64,000 bases of DNA from Camellia lanceoleosa. Taxonomy: Eukaryota > Streptophyta > Magnoliopsida > Ericales > Theaceae. The position numbers were made by a program, and so were the translations under genes. The notes below the pieces were generated by a model. That model made no database searches, was not told where the DNA came from, and saw only the letters and a list, made by a program, of their open reading frames with translations. Every line of letters begins with the position of its first letter. Position 1 is the first letter of the stretch. Of the stretch, positions 34,020 through 44,342 are shown piece by piece. The stretch lies in contig CM045768.1 in the NCBI GenBank assembly GCA_025200525.1, positions 44,983,022 to 45,047,021 of the forward strand. Reading direction: 5' to 3'.

Positions 34020-34500
34020 AGATAATGGAACTTGGTTTGGTTAGTGTTGAACCATGGCAAATGTGGTTTGTTGGATCAAAGGCCAATGGTCTAACTGGAA
34101 TTGGTGTGGTGATTAAGTCTCCACAAGGGATAGAAACCACACATAGTTTTCAGAGTGGATGAAATTAGTTGTTCCAATAATCAAGCTGAGTATGAAGCTT
34201 TAATAATGGGACTGGAACTACTTATTGGATTACAAGCTCATGCAGTTGATATATTTGGAGATTTTTAGTTGGTAGTTAACCAGGTGAAAGGAATTTTCAA
34301 ATGTCAAAGTGTAAGCATGTTGCCATACTATGTTGTTGCATTACATTTGCTTTCTCAACTTTAGATAGCAAATGTAACTTATGTCCCAAGATTTTTGAAT
34401 AATAAAGCTAATGATGTAGCTCAGAAAGTTTCGAATTTCAAGAGAATGGATAACACTCAAAGGAACATAAGCCAAACAACATATCAAAAGGTAATACCAT
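34020..34500 (+). pseudogene. TE2 second (archaeal-like) RNase H, degraded
   Basis: After RNase H the sequence reads PWQMWFVGSKANGLTGIGVV in one frame, then, after a frameshift near 34150, NNQAEYEALIMG-like and FGDF.LVVNQVKG-like segments in others. This is the additional RNase H found in Tat-lineage elements, here broken by several stops. The same domain is better preserved in TE1 (14525-15120). Confidence 0.72.
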
Positions 34501-34559
34501 CTTTGAATAGAAGGAATATGGTCCTTAGAAGTCAATCATAATGACTTACAAGAACAAGA

Positions 34560-35820
34560 TTGGAGGCATCCAATAATGCAGTATCTAGCTGGCCCATCTT
34601 CGAGAGCTAGTAGAAAAATCAAATTGCAATCTATGCAATACATAATGTATGGTAATGCTCTCTACAAAAGGGGGGCAGATGGGTTATTATTGGAATGTTT
34701 AGGTCCAAAAGAAGCATTAACAGCTATAGCTGAGGTTCATGAAGACATCTGTGGTGCTCATCAGCATGGTGTGAAGATGAGATGGCTGCTTCGAAGACAT
34801 TCTTACTATTGGCCAACAATCTTTAAGGATTGCATAGAATATGCTAAAGGTTGCCAGGCATGCCAAAAGCATGGTGCAATAAGGCATGTACCCATAACTG
34901 ATCTGGATGTGATTGTGAAACCTTGGCCATTTAGAGGATGGGTTATGGATATGATAGGGAAAATACATCCACCGTCTTCGAAGCATCATTGTTTCATTTT
35001 AGTGGCCACTGATTACGTCACTAAGTGGGTCGAAGCTAAGCCATATAAGGCTATAGACCAGACCGACGTTATTGGATTCATTAAAGATCTGATCCATAGA
35101 TTTGGCATCCCACAGACCATAACTGTTGATAATGGGACTGTATTTGATGGGAAAATGGTAAAGTCTTTTGTGGTAGAGTTTGGAATTAGCCTTGTTAATT
35201 CTACCCCCTATTATGCACAAGCCAATGGTCAGGCTGAGTCATCCAATAAATCTTTGAAGAAATGAATACAGAAAGTTATGGAAGACAATCCTAGGGATTG
35301 GCATAACTTACTGTTTGATATATTATGAGCTTATAGGACTTCTCCAAGATCAAGTACATGAATCATTCCTTATGCTTTAGTATATGGGCATGATGCAGTA
35401 CTACATGTGGAAATTAATATTAAGTCATTGAGGGTGAGATGCTAGGATTAGTTAATTCTTGAGCAGTACCATCAAAATATGTGCTTGGAATTAGAGAGTG
35501 TGGATGAAGCTAGAATTTTGGCATTAAATAGCATTTTTTTCCAAAAGAAGAAAGCAGCCAAAAACTATACTATGAAGGTCAAGCATATTAGTTTTGATGA
35601 AGGTGATTTAGTATGGAAGACAATACTCTCAATGTGGATTAAAAGCCAAAAGTTTGGCAAATGATAACTTAACTGGGAAGGACCATATCAAGTTCATAGA
35701 GTCTTGCCTTCGGAAGCATATCATTTGAAAATTTTGAATGGATATGTACACCCAAAGAAGATTAATGGAAGATATTTAATGTCTTATTATCCAACCATAT
35801 GGGAAACACAAGGAATATAA
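34560..35820 (+). pseudogene. TE2 integrase
   Basis: A 229-residue frame (34576-35265) shows the zinc-binding part (EDICGAHQHG, then YAKGCQACQKHG; the H-H-C-C pattern) and the catalytic core: GWVMDMIGKI (Asp), ITVDNGTVFDG (Asp), ANGQAESSNKSL (Glu). The triad is intact, unlike TE1. A stop after SLKK (35263-35265) and further stops break the rest; the C-terminal region resumes with FDEGDLVWK and WEGPYQVHRVL, ending at the stop 35818-35820. Only 56 bp separate this stop from the end of the opposite-strand ORF at 35877. Confidence 0.9.
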
Positions 35821-38817
35821 TAAGTGCTAAATAAAAGAGCATGAAAACACTCAAATAATAAAATTAGGATTTTATTTCATAATAAGTTGAATACATGTAG
35901 CCATAGATTGGCCCAAAAGTCCGTACAGTGTTTCAGCTGTTCCTTTACAATTGACTCTCTACTTTTAAGAGATAGGAATAACTGTTTTCGATCAGCCAGT
36001 CTTCGGTTAGTGATTTGCAGCTTAGTGACAGTTCGATATAAAACCTGATTAACTGCTGATAACTCTTCCTCAAGCTGAGCCTTTTTCTCCAGAAATTGAG
36101 CTCGAAATTGGGAGACAGAAGAATGTTGTTCTTTCAATTCTGACACTTCAGCATGTATTTGGGAAACAAAACTCTGGTCTCTCAATAATTTCTCTTCTGC
36201 AGCTTTGACAGCATAGCAGATGTTGATGTAAAAATCAATGGTGGTTGCCGCTTGAGATAAATGACTTGAAATAGTCATGCTGGATTGCTCAAAAACCTTG
36301 CAGCTTTGGAAGAAGCCATTCTTGATTATAGGCCATTGTAAGGCTTCGAAGGGGATCCTCGAGAAGGATGTCAGCAACTCGAGACAACTATCCAAGTCTA
36401 ATGTAGGCAAGGAAGTCCTACTAGTGAAAGAAGAGCCCTAAAAAATTTCTAACAGAGAATCAGCTAGGACTAATGGCTCAGTTTCATTATTAGCCGGTGG
36501 AGTGGTGGAAGGTATGTCAAAAAGACTAGCTAACCTAGCCTCAAAGATGTCCACCTCATTGGTTGACATGGAGGGTATAGAAAGAACTCTGGTAGGAGGA
36601 AGAAATGGCTGCATAGGAATAAGAGAAGAAAGTGAAGTATCCCTAGTAGTGTCTATAGTTTTGGCTACTAGTAGGTCAAGAGAAGAGGGACTGGAGCTAG
36701 GTAGAGATAATGAACAGGGAATTAGAGAGCTACTAGTACCCTCTCTACGGGAATCAACTATCACTGGAGATGAAGTAATAGCTAGAATTCCCTCAGGAGG
36801 GGAAGGAGCAGCAAGGCTTGAAGGAAGAATAAATTGGGTAGAGTTGAAGGATAGAGAATGAAAGAATGAAGTTAAGCCAAAAGGTAGGGATGCAGAAGTG
36901 CTTGGCCTCAAGAAAGGTATGGAAAATGTAGGACCAGGAAGTGAGAGTATTTCTTGAATTGGCTCCACGTTTTTGAGGTTTTCAACTTCAGATGAAATTG
37001 AAGGAGTCCTTATTGAATGAAAGGGTAGAGTAACTTTTGCTGCAAAAGAAGAAATACAAAGTAATGTCGAGTCTCAGTATCAAAAATTTGAGAAAGGAGA
37101 ATAAAGGCACGAAGGAAATTACTGGTTTCAGAAGTAGTGGCTATGATCGGAGAGCTGTGAAGAGTATAATGTCCAGCAGTTTGTTGTTTTCTTGCAGCTT
37201 CTCTTTGGAGTGCATCAGCAACAACAGTTTCATCCCTAAGCATTTGTTGTTGCCTCATCTTCTCAGCCCTTTGAAATACAATAATTTCTTTGGAATGTTC
37301 TGTTTCCACTGCTTTAGCAGATGCTTCATGAATGGGATCTCCAGTGAAATCAGACAGAGAGACAGTCATTTTTTTCCTTCTCTTTTAAGGGTGTCTCTTG
37401 CTCTTTTTTTGTCTCTTCTTTTTCTACTTCCTTTTCTTCTACACGAACCTTAGGTATCTCCTCTTCAAGGTCAAGTAAGAGCCTTCTTTTCTTCTGTTGT
37501 TACTGTTTGCTCTTGAGAAGATTTAAAGCTTGAACCTTTTGGGGAGAATCTCCTTGAGAGGCACCCGTACCACCTACACCAAAGAAAGAGTTATAAGTAA
37601 GGACAAGAGCATCATAAAGGAGAAGAAGAGAAAAGAAACAGGAGTGCATACTTTTTTTCGAGGCAGCTCGAGTAACTCTAGAAAGAGTTGAGGCAGCAGG
37701 AACAAACTTTGTGGTGACAGGCTCAAGAACTGAAGTAACAGGAGCAGTGGAAAAGGTAACAGCTCCAGCCCCTTTAGACTTGGCTTGAGGTATATCCAGT
37801 ACCATTAACAGATCTTGAGGAGGAATAGCCAAGTGTACCTCTATATTAGCCATCCACTAGTTCTGGCACCTTTTCAATATGTTGCTTTAAGGTATGAAGG
37901 GGAAGTACTCAAAGTCAATGAAATCCTAGATGAATTTGGAGTTGCTTCTTCCAATCTAGATCTTCGAACTTTCAGATCCCTGCTGGTAAGGCTTAAATTG
38001 GTCTGACTGAAGAGAGGTATTGGGACCCCTTGTGAGAGTCCAAATTACCTAGCAAATTGGGCAGGACAATAGGACTCAGTGATGCATTTGTAAGCTCTAC
38101 GGTTCATAGTCCAAATGAATAATTCTCTGGAAATCAGAATAGAGGCCCACATGTTTTTATGCTGAGGTGTTGAACAGGACCTATCACTCAAGAAGGTCCT
38201 CAACCAGGATGGGCCAATATTGGTAGGTTTGAAGGAACGGAAGCTGTGAGAAGAAGGAGAAGTTGGGAGTTGGTGGAAGAAAGAAAAGCAAAAAGCAAAG
38301 TTGGGATGATAGAGCGAAATATTGGCTAATTTCATGCCATGAATTATAGGGTTTGGTTCCAAAAACCTTTAGCATTTAGACTGTAACTCAGAGAAATATG
38401 CAAAAAGCCAAAGTTGGAGAAGCCAAAATGGGCCTCCTTGATTGGCATCCAAGAGTTTTTCACAAAAAAGGGGAGCAAGCTCTATAAACATGATCTAGAA
38501 CGTATGGAGCTAAGGCCACTTTTCTTTGTTAAACAAGGGCTTTGGCAAGAGGGACAAATTCAGGAATGATTCTCTGAGAAGAGGTGCAGAAGAGGAACTT
38601 GTAAAAGCCAATACAATAGAAAAGAGAAAAATTCCCTATCAGTCACAAGGCCTTTTTTTTTATTCTCAGTCTTGACAAAGTCATTATAGGATGAGTTTAG
38701 AGAGGGGAGGGAAAAAGGGATTTTGAGGTCAGGATAGTCTGGACCAGTGGGGGTGCCAATAGGGGATAATCCTAACAGATGGTAGATATCAAGGACAGTA
38801 GGAGCCATCATCCCATA

Positions 38818-41800
38818 TGTAATGACCCCAAAGTGCGTATAGAAGGTTATCTTGATTTCATTAAGGGTTCATGTGTTTGCTATTGGAATTGAAGAACTAG
38901 CCGTCGAATTATACTTTTGGAGCTGGAATTGTTGACCTTTATTAACAATCTGAAATTTTTCCCTCCGCTCGAGCGGAGTAGTTGGCGCTCGAGCGGGCCT
39001 TTGGGGGTTCCAGTAATTTTGCAGGCGGGCTTAAATTCTGGAAGTGGTGATTTTCCGCTCGAGCGTAGAAGTGGCCGCCGAGACAAATTTGACCTTATTG
39101 GTCAGCGCCGAGCGCGATGTTGGGCGCTCGAGCGGGTCTCTAGGATGAGTTGTACTTCTGAGGCATGTGGGCTCATTTTTGACATCTTATTAGTGTATTT
39201 GGAATGCCTTTATTTTATTTTGGGATTTTGGTTGAGGTGGTAATATGATGGTGAAGTAAGATTGGACCAAAGAATTTAATTCGGATAGTTATTTTACGAA
39301 TAGCCGCCACTCTTTTGCCTTTTTCTTTTTCCACACTTAGAATTTGGATATGAGGTTAGAACCATTGGAAAGCTTATTTCTGGGGCTTCAATTTGGACAC
39401 AAGAACGACCTAAAACGGAGTCCGGATGGGAGAGTTATACCTGTTCAAAGTTTCGACATCTGTTCTGAGGACAGGTCCACTCGAGCGGAAATCAGTCCGC
39501 TCGAGCGGGAATTACGGGACAGCAGCTTTAAAAATGGGATTTTGGATCATTTCTTACATGTTTCTTTTTCCCTCTTCATTCCTCTTTGCCTTAGTCCGAA
39601 AACCCTAGCTCCAAAACCTTGATTTCCTCTACTTCGATCAACAACCCACCATGATTCTTGTATCAAGGATGATGAACAAGAGGAGATAAACATTTTCAAC
39701 TGATTGAAATTCAAGATTGCGAAGGATTCTTCTCAAAGCTTGGTTTTCTTGCTTGGTTCTTGAAGTAGGGGTTCTAATCCTCTTCATTACTTACATGGAT
39801 GGATAGATTTGTAGTATTTGACTATCTAAATACAAGAATTTCCATTTGTGAGCATGTAGTGTATGGTATGAGAATTGGGGGTTTTAGGGTATGGGTTGTT
39901 GAGAGTTGAATTGATGAGTTAGAATGATGGATTATGAATCCTAAGTGTATAATCAATGGGAAAAGTGGAATGATAAGTGATGAATTAATAAGTTTGAATT
40001 TTATTGGAATTTATAGATTTCTTAGAAACCCTAGGTTGCTTCTTGATGTTAAGCAATGATTTGGGCCAAATTGAAAGTAAAATTATGAAATTGAGGTACT
40101 GAATTATATCTGTACAAATTTAATTGAATTTTGGAGATGTTTGAAAATTATGTTTAAAATTTACGAATGAACCTCGATTATGGACGTGAATCATGCTATT
40201 ATGTGAGATGAAATTGAGAAACAAGATTAGTAATGTTATGAATGATAAGAGCATTGGGAAGAAATGATGAAAAGGGATTTAAGACTTCACCTTGAAAGAT
40301 GTTGAATTATATTTAGGGGTGATAAGGTGAATTATGCCAAATAGTGTAGCTTATGTTGGATTGTATTGAGATATGTATGGAGAAGTGCGTTGGTTTAATG
40401 ATGTGAATTGCAAATTGCTGTGTACTTTGGTATAAAGAGGATAACAAGTTAATAATGGAATAAATTATATGTAACCCGATTTTTATGTGTATTCTGAATT
40501 GTGTAGGGTCAGCTGCAAGGGCGGACCAAGCGTCTAAGCACTGTGAGTAATAGTACTATAAATGTACATCAATTACTGTTAATAATGATTATTATTATTA
40601 CTATTCCGTTTTTCCATGACAGTTATGTTAACATGTTTGTATTTGAGACTTGGTGTGAATATAGAAGGAGTTGGCGTCCATTGATATGACTCTGAAACTA
40701 TTCTGTGTTCCGTCTATGATTAATGGTTTCGGTAATGTGCTATAATCTATTGAGTAGTGTGTTTAAAAGACATTATTAACATTCTGTTATCCGTAGATTA
40801 AGCTTAATGATTCATGGTGAACAAATGGAACAATGATGCTTATGTATCCCGAACTATTCAATTTTATCAAGAATGGTTAAGACTGGTATGAGGTAATTAT
40901 TTTGTCCCTACAAACAGCATTGTGATGACACCTGTACAATTTGTGAGATACGTTATACGTATTGCTAATGATTACCATTGGTATTCTGTCAAACGTAAAC
41001 TAATTACGTTAATTCATGTAAATGATTGAAAGAATCTGTATGCCTTTGTCTAACTTGGGACTAGTCAGTTCTGATAATATCTGATGTTATTTTGCTTTGT
41101 GGTTTGTCCCGAGATCTATTGATTTATGGTATAGAACTATGGTATCTACACATTTCTGAAAGTGTTCAATCTGTGAAATGTGTTCGCCCTTTGCTAACAA
41201 ATATCAACAATGTTCTGTTAAACTCATAATATATCTGGTTATTTATGTGATTAATGGAAAGAATATGTTTATCTGTGATAATCTGTTCTGATGTTTCTGG
41301 TATGGAGCAAAGTGCTGTACGGAACTAAGTGCTACACCTTGGTGGGAGCCACCTCTAGAATCCATACGAGCCACCTCTTGAGTCCATACATATGTGAAGT
41401 TAAGAGGCTTAAAGCCGTTCTATGAAAGTTACGAGGCCTATGGCTGATATGTGAAAGATACAATTTGTAAGAAATATATAATTTGTGAAGTAAAGAACCT
41501 ATGTGGCCCTTGCCCGGGGCTAATAATACCGTGGTTTGTGGCCCTTGCCCGGGGGTAATAATACCGTGGTTTGTGGCCCTTGCCCGGGGGTAATAATACC
41601 GTGGTTTGTGGCCCTTACCCGGGGGTAATAGTACCGTGGTTCAAGAATATGTTTAAAATGTTTTTGTGAAATATTGTGAACTTGTGAAACCAAAGGGCCG
41701 ATGGCTAATTGTGAAGTATGAATCTCTCACTTGTGAATTATGAAATTATGAGGCCAAGAGCCAACTTGTGAATTATGAAATTATGAGGCCAAGAGCCAAC

Positions 41801-42615
41801 TTGTGAATTTCTGAAATATGAATCTATGAGGCCGAGGGCTAGCGTGTGAAATTTATGGAAGGTATCAAAAGAATTGTGAACTATGAACCAATATAGCCAA
41901 GGGTCATTTGTGAGCTATGAAGCTATGAGGCCAAGGGCCAATATGTGAAATATGAATTTATGAACTTGTGAACGTGTGAATCCAAAGGACCGAGGTCCAA
42001 TATGATAAATTGTGAATCTATGAAACTCAATGGCTCTTTGTGAATGTGTGAACTCTCAAACCAAGGACCCAATTGTGGAATTGTGAATTGACAAAGTTGT
42101 CCTACAAAGTTACGTAAATGACTAATCACATGGTTACAAAGATTAGTTATATACTATTATTCACCGAAGTTCGCTCATTTTGTCTTTTTGTCTGCTCTGC
42201 TCAGAGGTAGTCAATCGAGTTCAAGCCTAACCTTTAAGGCTCGTCTTTCTCTTGTTAGCTTTGATACGTCCAGGCACCACCTGAAGCCGTGCATTTTGTA
42301 AAGTATTGTTAGGTTATTGATTTATGCTTGGGTTGTCTTTCAGTAATGATTTTGATATACGCCCAATTGTAGGGCTGGGCCTGTATATATATGTATGTAT
42401 GTAACCGATATTCAGGTGTATGTTTGGATTTTATTTGCATGTTTTGAAGTTGTGATCCTGGCATATTAGTAGTAGCTCAATGGAGTTTGTTTCTATTGTC
42501 CAATTTTGATATTTAATGCTTCCGTTTAGGCCCCATATGATATATATAACAGGATTAGTGTCTATATTCGAATAGGTCATGCCCAAACTTTTAGGGGCGG
42601 GTTTGGGGCGTGACA
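38818..42615 (+). mobile_element. Solo LTR D, CGCTCGAGCG family
   Basis: 3798 bp from TGTAATGACCCC to GGGGCGTGACA. The flanks CCATA (38813-38817) and CCACA (42616-42620) match at 4 of 5 positions, consistent with an old target duplication. It sits in the antisense PMD-like ORF. CGCTCGAGCG copies lie at about 38965-39135 and 39480-39505, and a 35-bp minisatellite at 41503-41641. It is longer than A-C and contains further degenerate tandem repeats (about 41690-42060). No coding sequence supported. Confidence 0.82.
41503..41641. repeat. 35-bp minisatellite in solo LTR D
   Basis: Four copies (starting 41503, 41538, 41573 and 41608) of GTGGCCCTTGCCCGGGGGTA plus ATAATACCGTGGTTT. The core is the reverse complement of the 43-bp unit in solo LTR C. 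A second 35-bp-period repeat with CTTGTGAATTATGAAATTAT follows at 41730 and 41765. Confidence 0.88.
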
Positions 42616-43103
42616 CCACATCTGAACTGAAAGAAATTAAAAACAGAATTCCAAAAACAAAAAGCAGCAGGTATTAAAAAAGGGTCTTCCGAAATGGTAA
42701 ATCTGGATAATTGAAGGGCGTCGAAGAGGCAGAGCTCCTGAAGATCCAATGTCCTATCAGGGAAGACCCGATTATACCATTCCTTCCACTCTGGTCTCAT
42801 TGTGGGCCAGCAGCGATAGGGTCGGTTCACCCTCCAGCTTTCCCAATCAAGACCACCTTCGTAAAGGAAACAATGATCTTCTAGACGTGGATATAGAGCT
42901 GGAAGCTTAGTGGGAATCTCCTTAAAAATAGGCCCAAGCACATATTCTTGTTGCTTATGGCGACGGGAAATGAAGATGCATTCGTCAATGGCACTCTTCT
43001 CACCAGCCTTGTACTTCTCACACTCCTCATCAATGATCCTTTTCAAGGCTACGGATGGATTTGCATGCTCCACAACCGGTACTTTCAAGGAAGAAGAAGC
43101 CAT

Positions 43104-44342
43104 TGATAGAGAGTTTTCTTAGAAGATGAAGTTAGGAAAGAGAGTAAAGGGAAAGAGAAAGCCAGCAGAAAATGAAGGGTTTGTGTGTTAAACGATCAAG
43201 TGGATTGGGAGCAAATCAAAAGAGTTTTTAAACCTTTTCTGTTTGAAAAAACACCCAATTGTTTTATACGGGCGGAATTCGTAAAGAAGTACTAAAGGTA
43301 CGCGTTCGAGAAATTTCCTCAAAATTGATAGTTATGGAGGGAAATGTATCTTAAAAACTAATGTTAGTTTCGAAATAAACTATTTGGTTTCGAAGCCAAG
43401 TTTTGGCTCCAAAATCAATTGACAAACGGCTTCGAAAGCAGGAAGTCGACTTCGAAGCACATTCCACACCTAAGGGTGCAGGAATACTTAGGTATTTGTT
43501 TACTTCAAAGGGATTAAAGACCTGTTTTTTAGGTTTCTTGATGAAAATAAAATCCTTCGAAGCAAAATTTGAAATACCTTACGGCTAGAATTTGTTTGTT
43601 CTAGATTTTAAACCAATAGTTGGCTTGGTAGTACATAGAAGAAATCGCTTTTTTAGAATAAAACAATGCAGTCCTTAAAAGACGTTTTCATATGTTGGAA
43701 AATATAGACTGTTTGTTTGAAACAAAATTAGTTGATTTGAAATTGCTTACTTGTATTAACCATGTGTTGGGGAATTGGATATGATCAAATCAAGTTTCGA
43801 AGGGCAAAATTGATAAATTCGAAGCTCTTATTCTGAAAAGAAACCAGCAAAAGTTGTCAATTATATTCCATATGTTGGAAAAGTTGAAATTGGACTTCCA
43901 GTATTTCGTTGAATGTGTTTAAACCAACAAAGTTGGCTAATTCAAAGCTAGTAGTTGAAGAATTATGTTAATCCTAGAATTGGTGTGTAAGGCAATAATT
44001 GTTTTCTTAAAAAGAAAATTTCATATTTTGGAAGAGTTTGAGTTATGATTTGAGTTTGAAAATTTCACATCAACCATACAATTAAGTTTACAATTGGAGT
44101 AGTAAACCAGAGTCTGACAAATGAAATTCGGAAAGCCTAGTTTTATTAATAAGTGCTATTTACACTGGGATTCATTTGATTATATTCTCAATTTCATAGA
44201 AATATGGAATTGACAAAGTTACAAGATTATGGAATTTAGTCCAACAAAATTCAATAAATGAATACTCTTTTCCTACTCTATCCTCTATTTTGTCCAGGTT
44301 TGGTTTATCTAATTGGTAAGCCTTTAATTGAGAAGTGAGTTG
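43104..44342. other. Spacer between the two antisense ORF regions of TE2
   Basis: AT-rich sequence without a supported ORF. The palindrome TTCGAA, usually as CTTCGAAG or TTTCGAAG, occurs at least seven times between about 43360 and 43830. Being directly upstream of ORF B on the minus strand, it may hold its promoter; TTTAAAAAC on the minus strand at about 43227 is a weak TATA candidate. Both roles are inference. Confidence 0.45.

Larger units (their letters stand above)
35877..43103 (-). pseudogene. TE2 antisense ORF B: PMD-like domain, Ser/Pro-rich part, coiled coil (split by solo LTR D)
   Basis: Minus-strand start ATG at 43103 (MASSSLKVPVV). Residues up to 42616 end FCFWNSVFNFFQFRCG. Across solo LTR D the reading resumes near 38812 with APTVLDIYHLLGLSPIGTP. 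The string W..vfN.F.f.cG...PTvLDi.hLLGLsp.G is the pattern of the plant mobile domain (PMD, aminotransferase-like), known from MAIN/MAIL proteins and from transposon-borne genes. The middle (38560-37000) is full of stops and frameshifts; it leads into a Ser/Pro-rich stretch (36968-36438) and a coiled coil (36410-35877; KEQHSSVSQFRAQFLEKKAQ). Role unknown. Captured cargo of a Tat element is the best reading. Confidence 0.68.

Noticed and set aside
36502..36861. 119-residue plus-strand ORF
   Set aside because: It is the complement of the Ser/Pro-rich part of antisense ORF B and lacks features.
43340..43840. TTCGAA cluster as heat-shock elements
   Set aside because: Heat-shock elements need nGAAnnTTCn spacing; here GAA and TTC abut without the two-base gap.
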